From an uncultured Saprospiraceae bacterium (GTDB lineage Bacteria; Bacteroidota; Bacteroidia; Chitinophagales; Saprospiraceae), in contig CALEYL010000054.1 in the NCBI GenBank assembly GCA_937926205.1, positions 123,227 through 187,226 on the forward strand: a stretch of DNA of 64,000 nucleotides. Reading direction: 5' to 3'. The position numbers and the translations under genes were made by a program. This document shows positions 1 through 9,223 of this stretch, one piece after another; within the stretch, counting starts at the first letter, position 1, and the number at the start of each line of letters is the position of its first letter. The notes beneath the pieces are model-generated. The model worked only from the letters and a program-made list of their open reading frames with translations. It was not told where the DNA came from and ran no database searches.

Positions 1-1660
1 AATTGTAACCAAATTTTTCACCTTCCTGAACCAGGCGGTTAGGTGTGCTCAGGTCGTTCTGGATGACCTCGTCGTCTCCGAGATTTTCAAATTCGGCAAA
101 TTTGTCAATATCGACATAAAAATCACCGCCGAGCAGATCGTCCAGAACCTTGAAATATTCTGTTTTTTGTGCCTGATAAGAAAGTCCGGCTGTAAGGGTG
201 AAATTATCCGTTACAGCACTGCGGAAATTGGTATTGACACTGGCTCGGCTCATGTCTGAGCGACGCTCTTCCACGACATACTGGGAACGTTTACCGGTGA
301 CATTGTTGCCGACAATGCCATCTGCATCGTTGATTGTCTGAATGCTGTTGCGGTTTGCGTCATACATGGCAGCCCAGTCAATTTGCCGCAGGGCTTCATT
401 TTCACGGAGCAATTGCTCCACATCGTCGCGTTGATCGTTTTCTATATAGCTTGGCAAACGCCTGTAATAGTCGGGGCGTGGGTCTTTGGCATCGTACCAG
501 TCGAGCGCCGTAACTCCGTCTCGGCCAAATTCGTAACCAACAGAAGTACTGAGAGTCGATTTTTTAGAAATTTCCCAGTCGTGGCGAAGTATGGTGATGG
601 GCTGATGGGTGTTCACCATCTGGCTGTTGCGTTTTTTGCCGTTCTGATAACCCCAGTAAGAATTGTAAAAATTCGTTCCGGCCAGATCGTACATTTCCTG
701 AACGGAAGAAGTAGAGCGCCCCCGAATGGTTGGCGCACCCAAAGCAGTTAAGTTAAGTGTATGGCGATCATTGATTTTTCTGTCAACAGACAGAAAATAG
801 GACCATGCGTCGTAGGAAGTTCCCGGAACATAACCTTCATCAGCCCATCGGTGCGAGCCGGAAAGCGTGACCGCCCAGCCGTTTTTCATGCCTGAAGAAT
901 AAGTCGCCATCAGACGATGCCGGTAAGTTCTGTTGGAAAGTGCGTAAGAGACACGCAGTTGTTTGCGCTGTGAGGTAGCGCGCGTATCAATACTTACGGC
1001 TCCTCCCACGCCGCCAAAGGAAAACTCAATGGGTTGAAGGCCAATAGAATTGTTACGACTGCGAACAGCATCATTCAGTCCACCCCAGGCATTCCAGAAG
1101 ACGTATCCGTCTTCCTGGTCATTAACCGGAATGTTGTTCAGGTAAATCAGGTTGTTCTCGGAGTCATAACCTCTGATGCGGAAACGGGCCGCACTGAAGC
1201 CAAAAGCAGCAGTAGAAGCAAAAAGGTCGTTGGATGCGGTAAGGACGCCTGCAATATTTTGCGCGCCTTCATTGCCTCCTTCATCTGAAGAAAGGGTAAC
1301 TGTGGAAATCACTTCTTCTCCGGAAAGCTGTTCGATTCCGGCCTGGGAAGTCAGGTTCAGTGTGCCGAGCGAAATGTTTCCGGAATTCAGCTTGATCAGT
1401 GTGTCAATTGGGGCAAAGCCCGTTCGGGAAAAACTAACGACAGCGTCACTGGCGTTTGTAGGGATGGTGAGGCTGAAAGCGCCGGTGGCATCCGAGAAGA
1501 CGCTGCTTCGCAAAACGCGAACTTCAACGCCCGGAACAGCTTCACCTGTTTGTCTGTCTTTAATACTGCCTTGAATCGTAACATTTTGAGCCAGAACCAG
1601 GCCGGGTATAAAGAACAAAGCGAGACTGAGAAAAAGGAGTACTTTTTTAGAATTAAGCAT
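1..1660 (-). CDS. TonB-dependent receptor, N-terminal part (cut by window edge)
   Basis: Outer-membrane receptor for TonB-driven uptake of an unknown ligand. Only the first ~553 residues lie in the window; the rest of the barrel runs off the left edge. Reading from the ATG at 1660, I see a signal peptide (MLNSKKVLLFLSLALFF...), a carboxypeptidase-regulatory-like beta-sandwich (KDRQTGEAVPGVEV...), then a plug domain with the motifs RFRIRGYDSENN and IPVNDQEDGYVFWN, and the beginning of the barrel. This SP-CarboxypepD_reg-plug-barrel order is typical of Bacteroidota. No SusD-like partner is visible, although the downstream side is outside the window. A TACCTTTG -7 element sits 30 bases upstream of the start. 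The substrate cannot be told from sequence. Confidence 0.93.
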   Translation of the reverse strand, partial: MLNSKKVLLFLSLALFFIPGLVLAQNVTIQGSIKDRQTGEAVPGVEVRVLRSSVFSDATGAFSLTIPTNASDAVVSFSRTGFAPIDTLIKLNSGNISLGTLNLTSQAGIEQLSGEEVISTVTLSSDEGGNEGAQNIAGVLTASNDLFASTAAFGFSAARFRIRGYDSENNLIYLNNIPVNDQEDGYVFWNAWGGLNDAVRSRNNSIGLQPIEFSFGGVGGAVSIDTRATSQRKQLRVSYALSNRTYRHRLMATYSSGMKNGWAVTLSGSHRWADEGYVPGTSYDAWSYFLSVDRKINDRHTLNLTALGAPTIRGRSTSSVQEMYDLAGTNFYNSYWGYQNGKKRNSQMVNTHQPITILRHDWEISKKSTLSTSVGYEFGRDGVTALDWYDAKDPRPDYYRRLPSYIENDQRDDVEQLLRENEALRQIDWAAMYDANRNSIQTINDADGIVGNNVTGKRSQYVVEERRSDMSRASVNTNFRSAVTDNFTLTAGLSYQAQKTEYFKVLDDLLGGDFYVDIDKFAEFENLGDDEVIQNDLSTPNRLVQEGEKFGYN

Positions 1661-1689
1661 ACTTTTGAGCTTCAATTAATAAAGTGACG

Positions 1690-1697
1690 CAAAGGTA
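1690..1697 (-). promoter_or_regulatory. Bacteroidota -7 promoter element for the TonB receptor
   Basis: The minus strand reads TACCTTTG, an exact match to the Bacteroidota sigma-A consensus TAnnTTTG, 30 bases upstream of the receptor start codon. No clear TTTG -33 element lies at the usual ~20-base spacing, so only the -7 half is supported. Confidence 0.5.
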
Positions 1698-1832
1698 GTA
1701 ATTCGCACCAATCGTCCTTTTTTAGGGCAATCAAAATTAACTGAAACTTAGCGTTTGTTCAAACATGGGGTTTGGTTCCCGTCACCTTTTACTGCTTCTG
1801 TCGTCTAAACATCAGTCATCTAATCAACAATT

Positions 1833-2879
1833 ATGAAAAGATCACTTTTTATCCTTTTTTTACTTACCCTGCCGGTAGCTGCATTGTATTCACAGAAAGC
1901 CCAGCAGTATAAAGTAGGCTGTATCGGATTTTACAATTTGGAAAACCTCTTTGATACGGAAGACGACCCTATCATAAACGATGCGGAATTTTTGCCTACC
2001 GGCGCAAAGAATTGGACGAAAGAACTGTATATGGACAAATTGGGGAATTTGTCCCGGGTAATTTCAGAATTGGGCACGGAGCTTAGTCCGGATGGCGTCT
2101 CCATACTCGGTGTGGCAGAGATTGAAAACAGACGGGTACTGGAAGATCTTGTCAGCCAACCCAAACTTGCCTCCAGAAATTATCAAATCATCCATTTTGA
2201 TTCACCTGACCAGCGGGGAATTGATGTGGGTTTGATTTACCAGGCAAAATATTTCACGCCAACTACTAGCAAAGCCGTTTTGATGCCCATTTTTTCGCCA
2301 ACAGGCGACACCATAAAAACACGGGATATTCTCTTTGTTTCAGGTTTGTATGACGGGGAACCACTTCATATTCTGGTCAACCACTGGCCCTCAAGAAGAG
2401 GTGGTGAAGCAGCCTCTCAGCCTTTCCGGAATGCGGCGGCGCTGATTTGCAAAAACATTGCCGATTCCCTCATACAGGCAGATCCAAATGCCAAAATCCT
2501 GATTATGGGAGACTTGAACGATGACCCCACCAGCCCAAGTGTAAAAAAAGTACTGGCCGTTTCCTACAAAAAAGAAGAAACAAAAAAAGGCGGGCTGTTT
2601 AATCCAATGTACGATTTTTATAAAAGGGGCATCGGCACCCTGGCTTATCAGGATTCCTGGAATCTCTTTGACCAAATCATATTGTCTTACGGATTGATTA
2701 ATGAAAAAACGGGCGGTTTTCAGTTTTACAATGCACGTGTCTTTAATGAAAATTACCTGTTTCAGAAATCCGGACAATATCGGGGCTACCCACATCGCAC
2801 TTTCTCCGGCGACACGTATATTGCAGGATTCAGCGACCACTTACCGGTTTTTGTGTACCTTGTGAAGCCGATCCAATAA
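1833..2879 (+). CDS. Secreted endonuclease/exonuclease/phosphatase (EEP) family protein
   Basis: 348 residues. It begins with a Sec signal peptide (MKRSLFILFLLTLPVAALYSQ), so it acts in the periplasm or outside. The EEP metal-dependent phosphoesterase fold is marked by IGFYNLENLFDTEDDP near residue 30 (metal-binding N), GVAEIENRRVLEDL (metal-binding E), VNHWPSRRGGE (catalytic H), IMGDLNDDP (D-x-N) and the terminal SDHLPVFVY (catalytic DH). All key residues of the family are present, so it should be active. Substrates in the family range from DNA to inositol phosphates and phospholipids; none can be chosen here. It stands alone, with a strong hairpin just after the stop. Confidence 0.88.
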   Translation: MKRSLFILFLLTLPVAALYSQKAQQYKVGCIGFYNLENLFDTEDDPIINDAEFLPTGAKNWTKELYMDKLGNLSRVISELGTELSPDGVSILGVAEIENRRVLEDLVSQPKLASRNYQIIHFDSPDQRGIDVGLIYQAKYFTPTTSKAVLMPIFSPTGDTIKTRDILFVSGLYDGEPLHILVNHWPSRRGGEAASQPFRNAAALICKNIADSLIQADPNAKILIMGDLNDDPTSPSVKKVLAVSYKKEETKKGGLFNPMYDFYKRGIGTLAYQDSWNLFDQIILSYGLINEKTGGFQFYNARVFNENYLFQKSGQYRGYPHRTFSGDTYIAGFSDHLPVFVYLVKPIQ

Positions 2880-2891
2880 TCCGGGTTATTT

Positions 2892-2937
2892 GCTCAAAAA
2901 TTGCCTTTCTGAAAAACCAGGAAGGCAATTTTTGAGC
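2892..2937 (+). terminator. Strong hairpin after the EEP gene, probable terminator
   Basis: A 20-bp stem (2892-2911 with 2918-2937, one G-U pair) closes a six-base loop. It starts 12 bases after the stop codon of the secreted EEP protein. No U-tract follows, which is common for Bacteroidota terminators. It also separates this gene from the helicase downstream. Confidence 0.7.
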
Positions 2938-2975
2938 GTTCCCTGGCTTCACCATGCAAAAACACAGGCCATCCA

Positions 2976-4277
2976 GTGGGACTAGACAAAACGCCTTTGG
3001 AACTGAACGATGATTTCCGGCTTGCACTCGATATGATTGAGAAGCAGGGCCGGAATTTGTTCATTACCGGTAAGGCAGGAACAGGCAAATCTACTCTTTT
3101 GCAATTATTTAGAAGTACGACCCGAAAAAAAACGGTCGTACTGGCGCCTACCGGTGTGGCAGCCTTGAATGTGCAGGGACAAACCATACACTCTTTCTTT
3201 GGATTTCCGGCCAGACCACTTGATCGGAGGGATATAAAAAAGCGGTACAACCGCAAACTTTATCAGAATATTGAAGTATTGGTGATTGATGAAATCTCCA
3301 TGGTGCGCGCCGATTTACTCGACAATATCGACTATTTCCTGAGGGTTAACCGGGAAAGTCCTTTGCCTTTCGGGGGTGTCCAACTCGTCTTTTTCGGCGA
3401 TTTATTCCAGTTGCCGCCGGTCGTCGCTTCTGATCCTGAAACTCAGTTACTGCAATCGAGGTATGAATCGCCTTACTTCTTTTCATCAGATGTGATCCGC
3501 TCGGAAGTAGAACTTGAAATGTTCGAGTTGCAAAAAGTTTATCGCCAGGAAAACAAGTACTTTCTAAAGTTGCTGGACGCCATACGGCTAAACCGCGTAG
3601 ACGAAGATGATCTTGAAGAACTGAACCGGCGCTACCTCCCCGATTTTACTTCTTCCGATTATTACATCACGCTTTCTGCACGGAATGCAAGAGTGGATGC
3701 CATTAACCTTGGAGAATTGAGTCGCATTCCGCTCCCGGCTTCAACTTATACGGCCCGTGTTACCGGAAATTTCAACCCCAATCTATTCCCTGCCGAGCCT
3801 GTCCTTAATTTGAAGCTCAATGCACAGGTCATGTTTACCAAAAATGACCTGCAACGCCGTTATGTCAATGGCACGATTGGCAAAATCGTCAAGCTGGAAG
3901 ATGAAAAAGTTACTGTTTTGGTTGAAGAGGGTGAACAAAAAAGGTATGTGGAAGCAGAACGGGTTGACTGGGAAGTCTTGCATTATAAAGTGCATCCGGA
4001 GGATCAAACCAGACTCGAAACTGAAGTTGTTGGCACATTTAATCAATTCCCCCTCAGGCTTGCATGGGCTGTAACCATTCATAAATCACAAGGAAAAACT
4101 TTTGACAGGGTGATAATCGATTTGGATAAAGGCGCATTTGAGAATGGCCAGACTTATGTGGCGTTGAGCAGGTGTCGTTCACTGGATGGAATTGTATTGA
4201 GGCACCCGCTTCGCTACCAGGATATTATGACAGATGAACGCGTCGTTGAATTTTATGAAGGACAACGATACCGCTAA
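2976..4277 (+). CDS. PIF1-like SF1B helicase / AAA ATPase
   Basis: 433 residues. Walker A is GKAGTGKST near residue 31, followed by motif Ia-like LAPTGVAALNVQGQTIHSFF, Walker B VLVIDEISMVRADLLD, motif III FGDLFQLPPV, and C-terminal motifs including AWAVTIHKSQGKTFDRVIID and TYVALSRCRSLDGI. These match the PIF1/RecD2-type 5'-3' DNA helicases (SF1B), which act on G-quadruplexes, R-loops and replication barriers. The start is a GTG: the nearest ATG (2954) is in another frame and no in-frame ATG lies between the upstream hairpin and this GTG. It is followed after 110 bases by a tiny membrane-protein gene. Function is inferred from motifs only. Confidence 0.9.
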   Translation: MGLDKTPLELNDDFRLALDMIEKQGRNLFITGKAGTGKSTLLQLFRSTTRKKTVVLAPTGVAALNVQGQTIHSFFGFPARPLDRRDIKKRYNRKLYQNIEVLVIDEISMVRADLLDNIDYFLRVNRESPLPFGGVQLVFFGDLFQLPPVVASDPETQLLQSRYESPYFFSSDVIRSEVELEMFELQKVYRQENKYFLKLLDAIRLNRVDEDDLEELNRRYLPDFTSSDYYITLSARNARVDAINLGELSRIPLPASTYTARVTGNFNPNLFPAEPVLNLKLNAQVMFTKNDLQRRYVNGTIGKIVKLEDEKVTVLVEEGEQKRYVEAERVDWEVLHYKVHPEDQTRLETEVVGTFNQFPLRLAWAVTIHKSQGKTFDRVIIDLDKGAFENGQTYVALSRCRSLDGIVLRHPLRYQDIMTDERVVEFYEGQRYR

Positions 4278-4387
4278 GTTTATTTTTTTTCTGATTTTTT
4301 TTGGGCTGCAACTTGGTAGAGAAGCTCCGAGTACCTTATTTTGTAGGATATCAAATTCATTAAGCAAGCGAAAAACAGGATCTGACT

Positions 4388-4519
4388 ATGACAAAATCGA
4401 AAAGAAAGTTGATTGCGACTAAACGTCAGCAAAAGAATGCAAAGCAGGCAATGTACGTGATTATTGGTATTACGCTTGCGTTGATCGTGCTCGTTTATGT
4501 TTTGTATAAGAACGGATAA
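4388..4519 (+). CDS. 43-residue single-pass membrane peptide, function unknown
   Basis: A small ORF of 43 codons with an ATG at 4388, preceded by AGGA about 9 bases upstream, and followed by a clean intrinsic terminator. The product has a very basic N-terminal half (MTKSKRKLIATKRQQKNAKQ) and one hydrophobic segment from about residue 22 to 40, ending YKNG. By the positive-inside rule the N-terminus should face the cytoplasm. Its own terminator, plausible RBS and sensible charge pattern suggest a real gene rather than noise. I do not recognise the family. Confidence 0.6.
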   Translation: MTKSKRKLIATKRQQKNAKQAMYVIIGITLALIVLVYVLYKNG

Positions 4520-4555
4520 TCGGACGAGTTCTGAATCGGGTTTGTTTTTTCCGGT

Positions 4556-4596
4556 CAAAAATCCAGCCGAAAGCTATTTCGAGCTGGATTTTTTTT
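4556..4596 (+). terminator. Intrinsic terminator after the small membrane peptide
   Basis: Stem AATCCAGC (4560-4567) pairs with GCTGGATT (4583-4590) and runs straight into six more T residues. This is a textbook rho-independent terminator on the plus strand. Confidence 0.85.
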
Positions 4597-5023
4597 GCCA
4601 TTCAACATTTTATATGCCTGTTATCCTGTTATTGTCGAAAAATCAGCAAAAAAACGGCTTGTCAAAACAGAATTAAATTTTAAAAAAACCAAGTTGTATT
4701 CCTTAATAATTGTTGAATAATTTCAAAAAACCGAATTATTCATCTTATCTCATTTCGATAAAAAAAAGTGGCCTTTAGATGATACCAACTTTATCATCTC
4801 GGCATAATTTTACACTAGTCCTACCAAATAATGTTACCACAACGCATTGAATTCAAACAATGATTTTGCGCCTTTTGATTCGAAAAAGATGAGAAATGTT
4901 CAAAAATTGACGTAAGCTCTCCTAACTCAATTATTTACCAAATTCTGCCTGATAACACTACGATTACCGGCTTGCTGTTGCAATTCGGAACGGGATTTCT
5001 ATTACTTAACTAAACATAACATC
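4597..5023 (+). other. 427-base AT-rich non-coding region upstream of amt, with a palindrome
   Basis: No credible ORF. The region must hold the amt promoter, but no exact TAnnTTTG element is present. The most ordered element is a perfect inverted repeat AGATGATA / TATCATCT (4777-4784 and 4792-4799, 7-base spacer), about 225 bases ahead of the amt start, which could be an operator or an RNA hairpin. Ammonium channel genes are usually controlled by nitrogen status, but no known nitrogen-regulator site or sigma-54 box is visible. Confidence 0.4.
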
Positions 5024-6415
5024 ATGAAAAAAATCACACTCAAGCAAGTTGTTCCGTTTTCGCTGCTGGTTCTTGTAGCAGTGATTGCGATCTTTGCTCC
5101 AAACCTTCCAAGTTTTGCTGACGATGGCAAATACAATGCCGCCGACATCGCCTGGATCCTTGTAGCAACGGCACTTGTTTTTCTTATGACACCCGGCCTC
5201 GCCTTTTTTTATGGCGGCATGGTGCATCGGAAAAACGTGATTTCTACGATGATCAAAAGTGTGGTGGCAGCGGGAGTTGTCAGCGTTTTGTGGATAGTAA
5301 TTGGCTTCAGCCTGGCTTTTGGAGAAGATATTGGCGGGGTTATCGGCAACCCCATGACTTTTTTCTTCTTTAAAAATGTATCCTCAGGGGCCCCGTGGAG
5401 CCTGGCGCCAACCATTCCACTGGTTTTGTTCGCGTTTTTTCAACTCATGTTTGCCATCATTACCCCCGGACTGGTGGTGGGCGCAGTAGCTGAGCGAATC
5501 CGTTTCAGATCCTATACCCTCTTCATTGTGTTGTTCAGCCTTTTCATCTATGCGCCTCTGGCCCACTGGACCTGGCACCCGGATGGATTCCTTTTCAAAA
5601 TGGGTGTACTTGACTTTGCAGGAGGTACCGTAGTCCACATTTCTGCAGGATGCGCTGCATTGATGGGCGCCCTGGTGCTGAAGCGCCGCATTACCCATAT
5701 GGAACAAAAGGAAATTCCACCGGCAAACATTCCTTATGTACTGATTGGTACAGGATTGCTGTGGTTTGGCTGGTTTGGTTTCAATGCCGGTTCTGCACTT
5801 GGTGCGAATGCACTGTCTGTATCCGCTTTTGCAACGACCAATACAGCAGCTGCGGCAGCTGGCTTGTCCTGGATGTTTTTTGATGTGTTGAAAGGCAAAA
5901 AACCATCTGTTCTTGGTTTTTGTATCGGAGCCGTAGTCGGCCTCGTAGCCATCACACCCGGCGCCGGGTTTGTCGCCATTCCTCAGAGTATTTTCATTGG
6001 CGTTATTTCTGCAGTCATCTCGAACATTGCAGTTTACTACAAGTCGAAATCCAGTCTGGATGACACGCTCGACGTTTTTCCCTGCCACGGCATCGGCGGA
6101 ATGGTTGGCATGCTCTTCACAGGGGTTTTTGCAACCACTGCTGTTAACAGTGCCGGCGCAGACGGCCTTTTATACGGAAACTTTGACTTCTTTTTCAAGC
6201 AGGTGCAGGGCTTACTCATCTCGGTAGGCTATAGCGCAGCCGGCTCATTTTTAATTTTCAAACTCATCAATTGGATTGAACCAATGCGTGTAAGTTCAGA
6301 AGATGAAGAGATCGGTCTGGATGCGTCTCAACACGATGAAAAATATGTACAGGGAACGCTTCTGGTACCGCAAGCGAATGGTAAACTCGCTGAAGTTCCG
6401 GCATACACTGAATAA
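5024..6415 (+). CDS. amt: Ammonium transporter (Amt/Rh family)
   Basis: 463 residues, about eleven membrane helices after a cleavable-looking leader ending near residue 33. It carries the Amt hallmarks: FYGGMVHRKNV, WSLAPTIPLVLF, DFAGGTVVHISAG (first pore His region), GTGLLWFGWFGFNAGSA, and the second conserved His in DVFPCHGIGGMVGMLFTGVFA. It moves ammonium/ammonia across the inner membrane for nitrogen assimilation. The PII partner gene (glnK) that often adjoins amt is absent; instead a porin follows 78 bases later, so the two probably form one unit covering inner and outer membrane. A nested hairpin lies just after the stop. Confidence 0.96.
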   Translation: MKKITLKQVVPFSLLVLVAVIAIFAPNLPSFADDGKYNAADIAWILVATALVFLMTPGLAFFYGGMVHRKNVISTMIKSVVAAGVVSVLWIVIGFSLAFGEDIGGVIGNPMTFFFFKNVSSGAPWSLAPTIPLVLFAFFQLMFAIITPGLVVGAVAERIRFRSYTLFIVLFSLFIYAPLAHWTWHPDGFLFKMGVLDFAGGTVVHISAGCAALMGALVLKRRITHMEQKEIPPANIPYVLIGTGLLWFGWFGFNAGSALGANALSVSAFATTNTAAAAAGLSWMFFDVLKGKKPSVLGFCIGAVVGLVAITPGAGFVAIPQSIFIGVISAVISNIAVYYKSKSSLDDTLDVFPCHGIGGMVGMLFTGVFATTAVNSAGADGLLYGNFDFFFKQVQGLLISVGYSAAGSFLIFKLINWIEPMRVSSEDEEIGLDASQHDEKYVQGTLLVPQANGKLAEVPAYTE

Positions 6416-6418
6416 AAA

Positions 6419-6463
6419 GGTACGGCCTTGATTCGGTTTCTGGTACAAACCGATGACCGTACC
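6419..6463 (+). terminator. Nested hairpin between amt and the porin
   Basis: Outer stem GGTACGG/CCGTACC (6419-6425 with 6457-6463) encloses a second stem TCGGTTT/AAACCGA (6433-6439 with 6447-6453). No U-tract follows, so it may be a leaky terminator or an RNA processing/stability element that sets the amt-to-porin ratio. Confidence 0.5.
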
Positions 6464-6493
6464 TATCATTTCACTTCCATAAAATGATCTACA

Positions 6494-7582
6494 ATGTTAC
6501 AAAGAATCTTTGCAACAGGCATAGCCTTTTTTTGCATAACCACCACATTTTATGCTCAGGAAGCTGCAACTGCAGCTGATACTGCTACGGCAACCGTGGC
6601 GCCGGCTTTTACATTTTCCGGGTTTGCGGATGTGTATTACCGCTACGATCTCGGTGAAATGGCAAGCAACAATAAGACCAGCTTTACCAATTCACATAAT
6701 TCGTTCGAATTGGGAATGATATCTCTGAAAGCGGAACACAATATCGGACAGGTAGGGTTGGTTGCAGATGTTGGATTCGGACAACGAGCTGAAGATTTTT
6801 CATACGCCGATGACCGTACTCGATTCGTTATCAAACAATTGAACTTGTCTTATGCTTTCAAAAACGGTCTTAAATTTACTGCCGGGAGCTGGGCAACTCA
6901 CATCGGATATGAACTGGTAGATGCCTTCGCCAACCGGAACTACAGCATGTCGTATATGTTTTCATACGGTCCATTTTTTCACACGGGCATTAAGGCTGAA
7001 AAGACTTTTGGAAAAACCGGGATTATGCTCGGCGTGGCCAATCCCACTGACTTGAAGTCCACAACACTGGACAACAAATACATCATTGGTCAGATTAGTA
7101 CGGCTACTAAGGATGATGTACTAAAAGCTTATCTAAATTATCAGGGGGGCAAACCCACCGATTCGGTGCTGGTCAATCAATTGGACCTCGTTGTCACAAC
7201 AGCGCTGAGTAGCAAATTTAGCCTGGGTCTTAACGGCACAATCACCAATGTACAGTACAAAACCGGTTCTGAAGGCTTTGGAGACGGATCAAAGTGGTTT
7301 GGGGCTGCACTCTATCTCAATGCTGACCTTAACGAACACTTTTGGCTAACACTTAGAACCGAGTATTTTGATGATTCAGCACAATTGAATGTTTTTTCGG
7401 GCGCTCCGGCCGGAGGCAATGTGCTGGCGACTACATTGTCAGCCAATATCATTGTTGAAGGACTGACAATTATTCCTGAATTGCGCTTTGAAAAGGCGTC
7501 AGAACTCATTTATCTCAATACTCCGGACAAACCGTCTGATACGAGCACCAGTTTACTGGTTGCTGCGATTTATAAGTTTTAG
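6494..7582 (+). CDS. Outer-membrane beta-barrel porin (BBP2/OmpL-like)
   Basis: 362 residues with a signal peptide (MLQRIFATGIAFFCITTTFYAQ), a short Ala/Thr-rich linker, and then alternating amphipathic strands from FTFSGFADVYYRYDL to the C-terminal aromatic residue (YKF), as expected for an outer-membrane barrel. Motifs such as SHNSFELGMISLKAEHNIGQ and GSWATHIGYELVDAF fit the putative beta-barrel porin-2 family that is widespread in Bacteroidota. Its place directly after amt suggests that it admits ammonium or other small nitrogen solutes into the periplasm; that is inference. A terminator closes the unit. Confidence 0.82.
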   Translation: MLQRIFATGIAFFCITTTFYAQEAATAADTATATVAPAFTFSGFADVYYRYDLGEMASNNKTSFTNSHNSFELGMISLKAEHNIGQVGLVADVGFGQRAEDFSYADDRTRFVIKQLNLSYAFKNGLKFTAGSWATHIGYELVDAFANRNYSMSYMFSYGPFFHTGIKAEKTFGKTGIMLGVANPTDLKSTTLDNKYIIGQISTATKDDVLKAYLNYQGGKPTDSVLVNQLDLVVTTALSSKFSLGLNGTITNVQYKTGSEGFGDGSKWFGAALYLNADLNEHFWLTLRTEYFDDSAQLNVFSGAPAGGNVLATTLSANIIVEGLTIIPELRFEKASELIYLNTPDKPSDTSTSLLVAAIYKF

Positions 7583-7621
7583 TAATTTTTTGCTTTTTGA
7601 AGGGAAACAAAAACACGTTGA

Positions 7622-7660
7622 GATTCCTGCCCGGACCTTAGTTCGGGTGGGGATCTTTTT
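7622..7660 (+). terminator. Intrinsic terminator after the porin
   Basis: A 14-bp stem with several G-U pairs (7622-7635 with 7642-7655) is followed by TTTTT. It ends the amt-porin unit and faces the convergent photolyase gene, whose stop is at 7674. Confidence 0.75.
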
Positions 7661-7673
7661 GATGCTTACCTGT

Positions 7674-9113
7674 TCAATGCTCCCATATTTCCATTTTCAC
7701 CAGAGCTTCCGGATAATCTGCGCCAAGTTTGACGTGGTGTAAATGCTGCTCATCAAATGACAAAGTATCCGGGCGATGTATTTTTTCAACAGGAATGTCA
7801 TTCAGTTCCGGCAACCAGTGTTTGACGTATGTTCCTTTAGGGTCGTACCTTCTTGCTTGTGTCAGGATGTTGAAATAGCGGTTTTCTCGCGGATCACTTC
7901 CAACGCCGGCTATGTAATTCCAGTTGCCCCAGTTGCTGCATGGATCATAGTCGATCAGCATGGATTCGAAGTATTCCGCCCCCATTTGCCAGTTTATCTT
8001 CAGGTCTTTGACCAGAAAACTGGCAACGTTTTGCCTCCCCCGATTCGACATAAACCCGGTCAGCTTTAATTCCCGCATATTTGCGTCAATGAAAGGAACT
8101 CCGGTTGTGCCGTCTATCCACCTTTGGAGCAACTTGAAATCGTTTCTCAAAAAAGGAGGCGCTTCACCGGTAATGCCACCTTTGAGAAAAATTTTGTTTT
8201 CGTGCTTTTTTCCCATAAAGCGAAAAAAATCGCGCCAAAGCAATTCAAATACCAGCCAGTAAGTAGACTCATTGGCTCCGTATTCCGATTCAAAACGGCG
8301 CAGTTCCCAGTATATGAGCTTTGGGGAAAGGCAACCTTGAGACAACCACGGAGAAAACTTGGAAGAGTAATCCCCGCCTACCAGCTCATTCCGTGTTTCT
8401 TTATAGGTTTTCACCTTTTTACTTTCCCAGAAATAATAATGAAGTCGTTCGAGCGCAGCAGTTTCTCCGCCCTTAAAAGTTAGTACGCCTCTGGGCTCGC
8501 ATTCTATACCGTCATGGCCAAAATCTTCAATAGCCGGTATGTCTCCGGAAGGGACTAAATGGCTCAGTTTATTCTTAAGTTTTTGAGGAGTCGCCAGGGG
8601 CTCTCTGACGGGAACAATGCGTTCAACTTCTTTTCTAAACTGGGTAAAAGTATCCGGGGTATGGTGTATCGGAAAAGGTAAATCTGCAGTATAATACAGC
8701 ATTTTCCCTCTGGAATAACGAACCTCCTGCCCGATGGACCAGAGATTGCGCTCCAGCTCATCCTGGACCATAAGTTCTTCACGAGTGCGTTCCCGGTTGC
8801 AAAACACCCAGCTTGTTTTCAGCTCCTTGGCAAGGTCGTATATGACGACTTCCGGTTTTCCTACCCGAACAATCAAATCACTGCCAATCTGCCGAAGTGA
8901 TTGCCGTAAATCTTTTACGGCTTCTATGATAAATTGCGCCCTGAACTTTCCGGTTTTGGCAAATCCAAAACGCGTATTGCCACCAAAAACCCGCTCATCA
9001 AAGACATATACCATGGCTACTTCATCAGCACTGGACAAAGCGTCGGTCAATGCTTCATTATCATGTAGCCTCAGATCCTGCCTAAACCAAACAATGGCAC
9101 GTCTTTTTTGCAT
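7674..9113 (-). CDS. DASH-family cryptochrome / deoxyribodipyrimidine photolyase
   Basis: 479 residues. The N-terminal photolyase domain starts AIVWFRQDLRLHDNEALTDA, and the FAD-binding domain contains KTYKETRNELVGGDYSSKFS, SPWLSQGCLSPKLIYWEL, WRDFFRFMGKKHENK, GVPFIDANMRELKLTGFMSN and RGRQNVASFLVKDL. The length and the VGGDYSSKFSPWL stretch point to the cryptochrome-DASH branch, which repairs cyclobutane dimers in single-stranded or loop DNA with blue light. The C-terminal Asn-Trp run (GNWNYIAGVGSDPREN) is also typical. It stands alone, with no partner gene. Confidence 0.92.
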   Translation of the reverse strand: MQKRRAIVWFRQDLRLHDNEALTDALSSADEVAMVYVFDERVFGGNTRFGFAKTGKFRAQFIIEAVKDLRQSLRQIGSDLIVRVGKPEVVIYDLAKELKTSWVFCNRERTREELMVQDELERNLWSIGQEVRYSRGKMLYYTADLPFPIHHTPDTFTQFRKEVERIVPVREPLATPQKLKNKLSHLVPSGDIPAIEDFGHDGIECEPRGVLTFKGGETAALERLHYYFWESKKVKTYKETRNELVGGDYSSKFSPWLSQGCLSPKLIYWELRRFESEYGANESTYWLVFELLWRDFFRFMGKKHENKIFLKGGITGEAPPFLRNDFKLLQRWIDGTTGVPFIDANMRELKLTGFMSNRGRQNVASFLVKDLKINWQMGAEYFESMLIDYDPCSNWGNWNYIAGVGSDPRENRYFNILTQARRYDPKGTYVKHWLPELNDIPVEKIHRPDTLSFDEQHLHHVKLGADYPEALVKMEIWEH

Positions 9114-9223
9114 TTTCCTGTTTTTTGAAATCTCATTTTCGATTTTACGATTTGATATTAATAAGCTCGTAAATCAGGGGTATAACAATGACAACAGAGT
9201 TTGGTTTTTAAAAATCGCCCGGA

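Noticed and set aside
5384..6088. A 234-codon minus-strand ORF inside amt
   Set aside because: Shadow of the amt coding frame; the product is Cys/His/Gln-rich and has no domain features.
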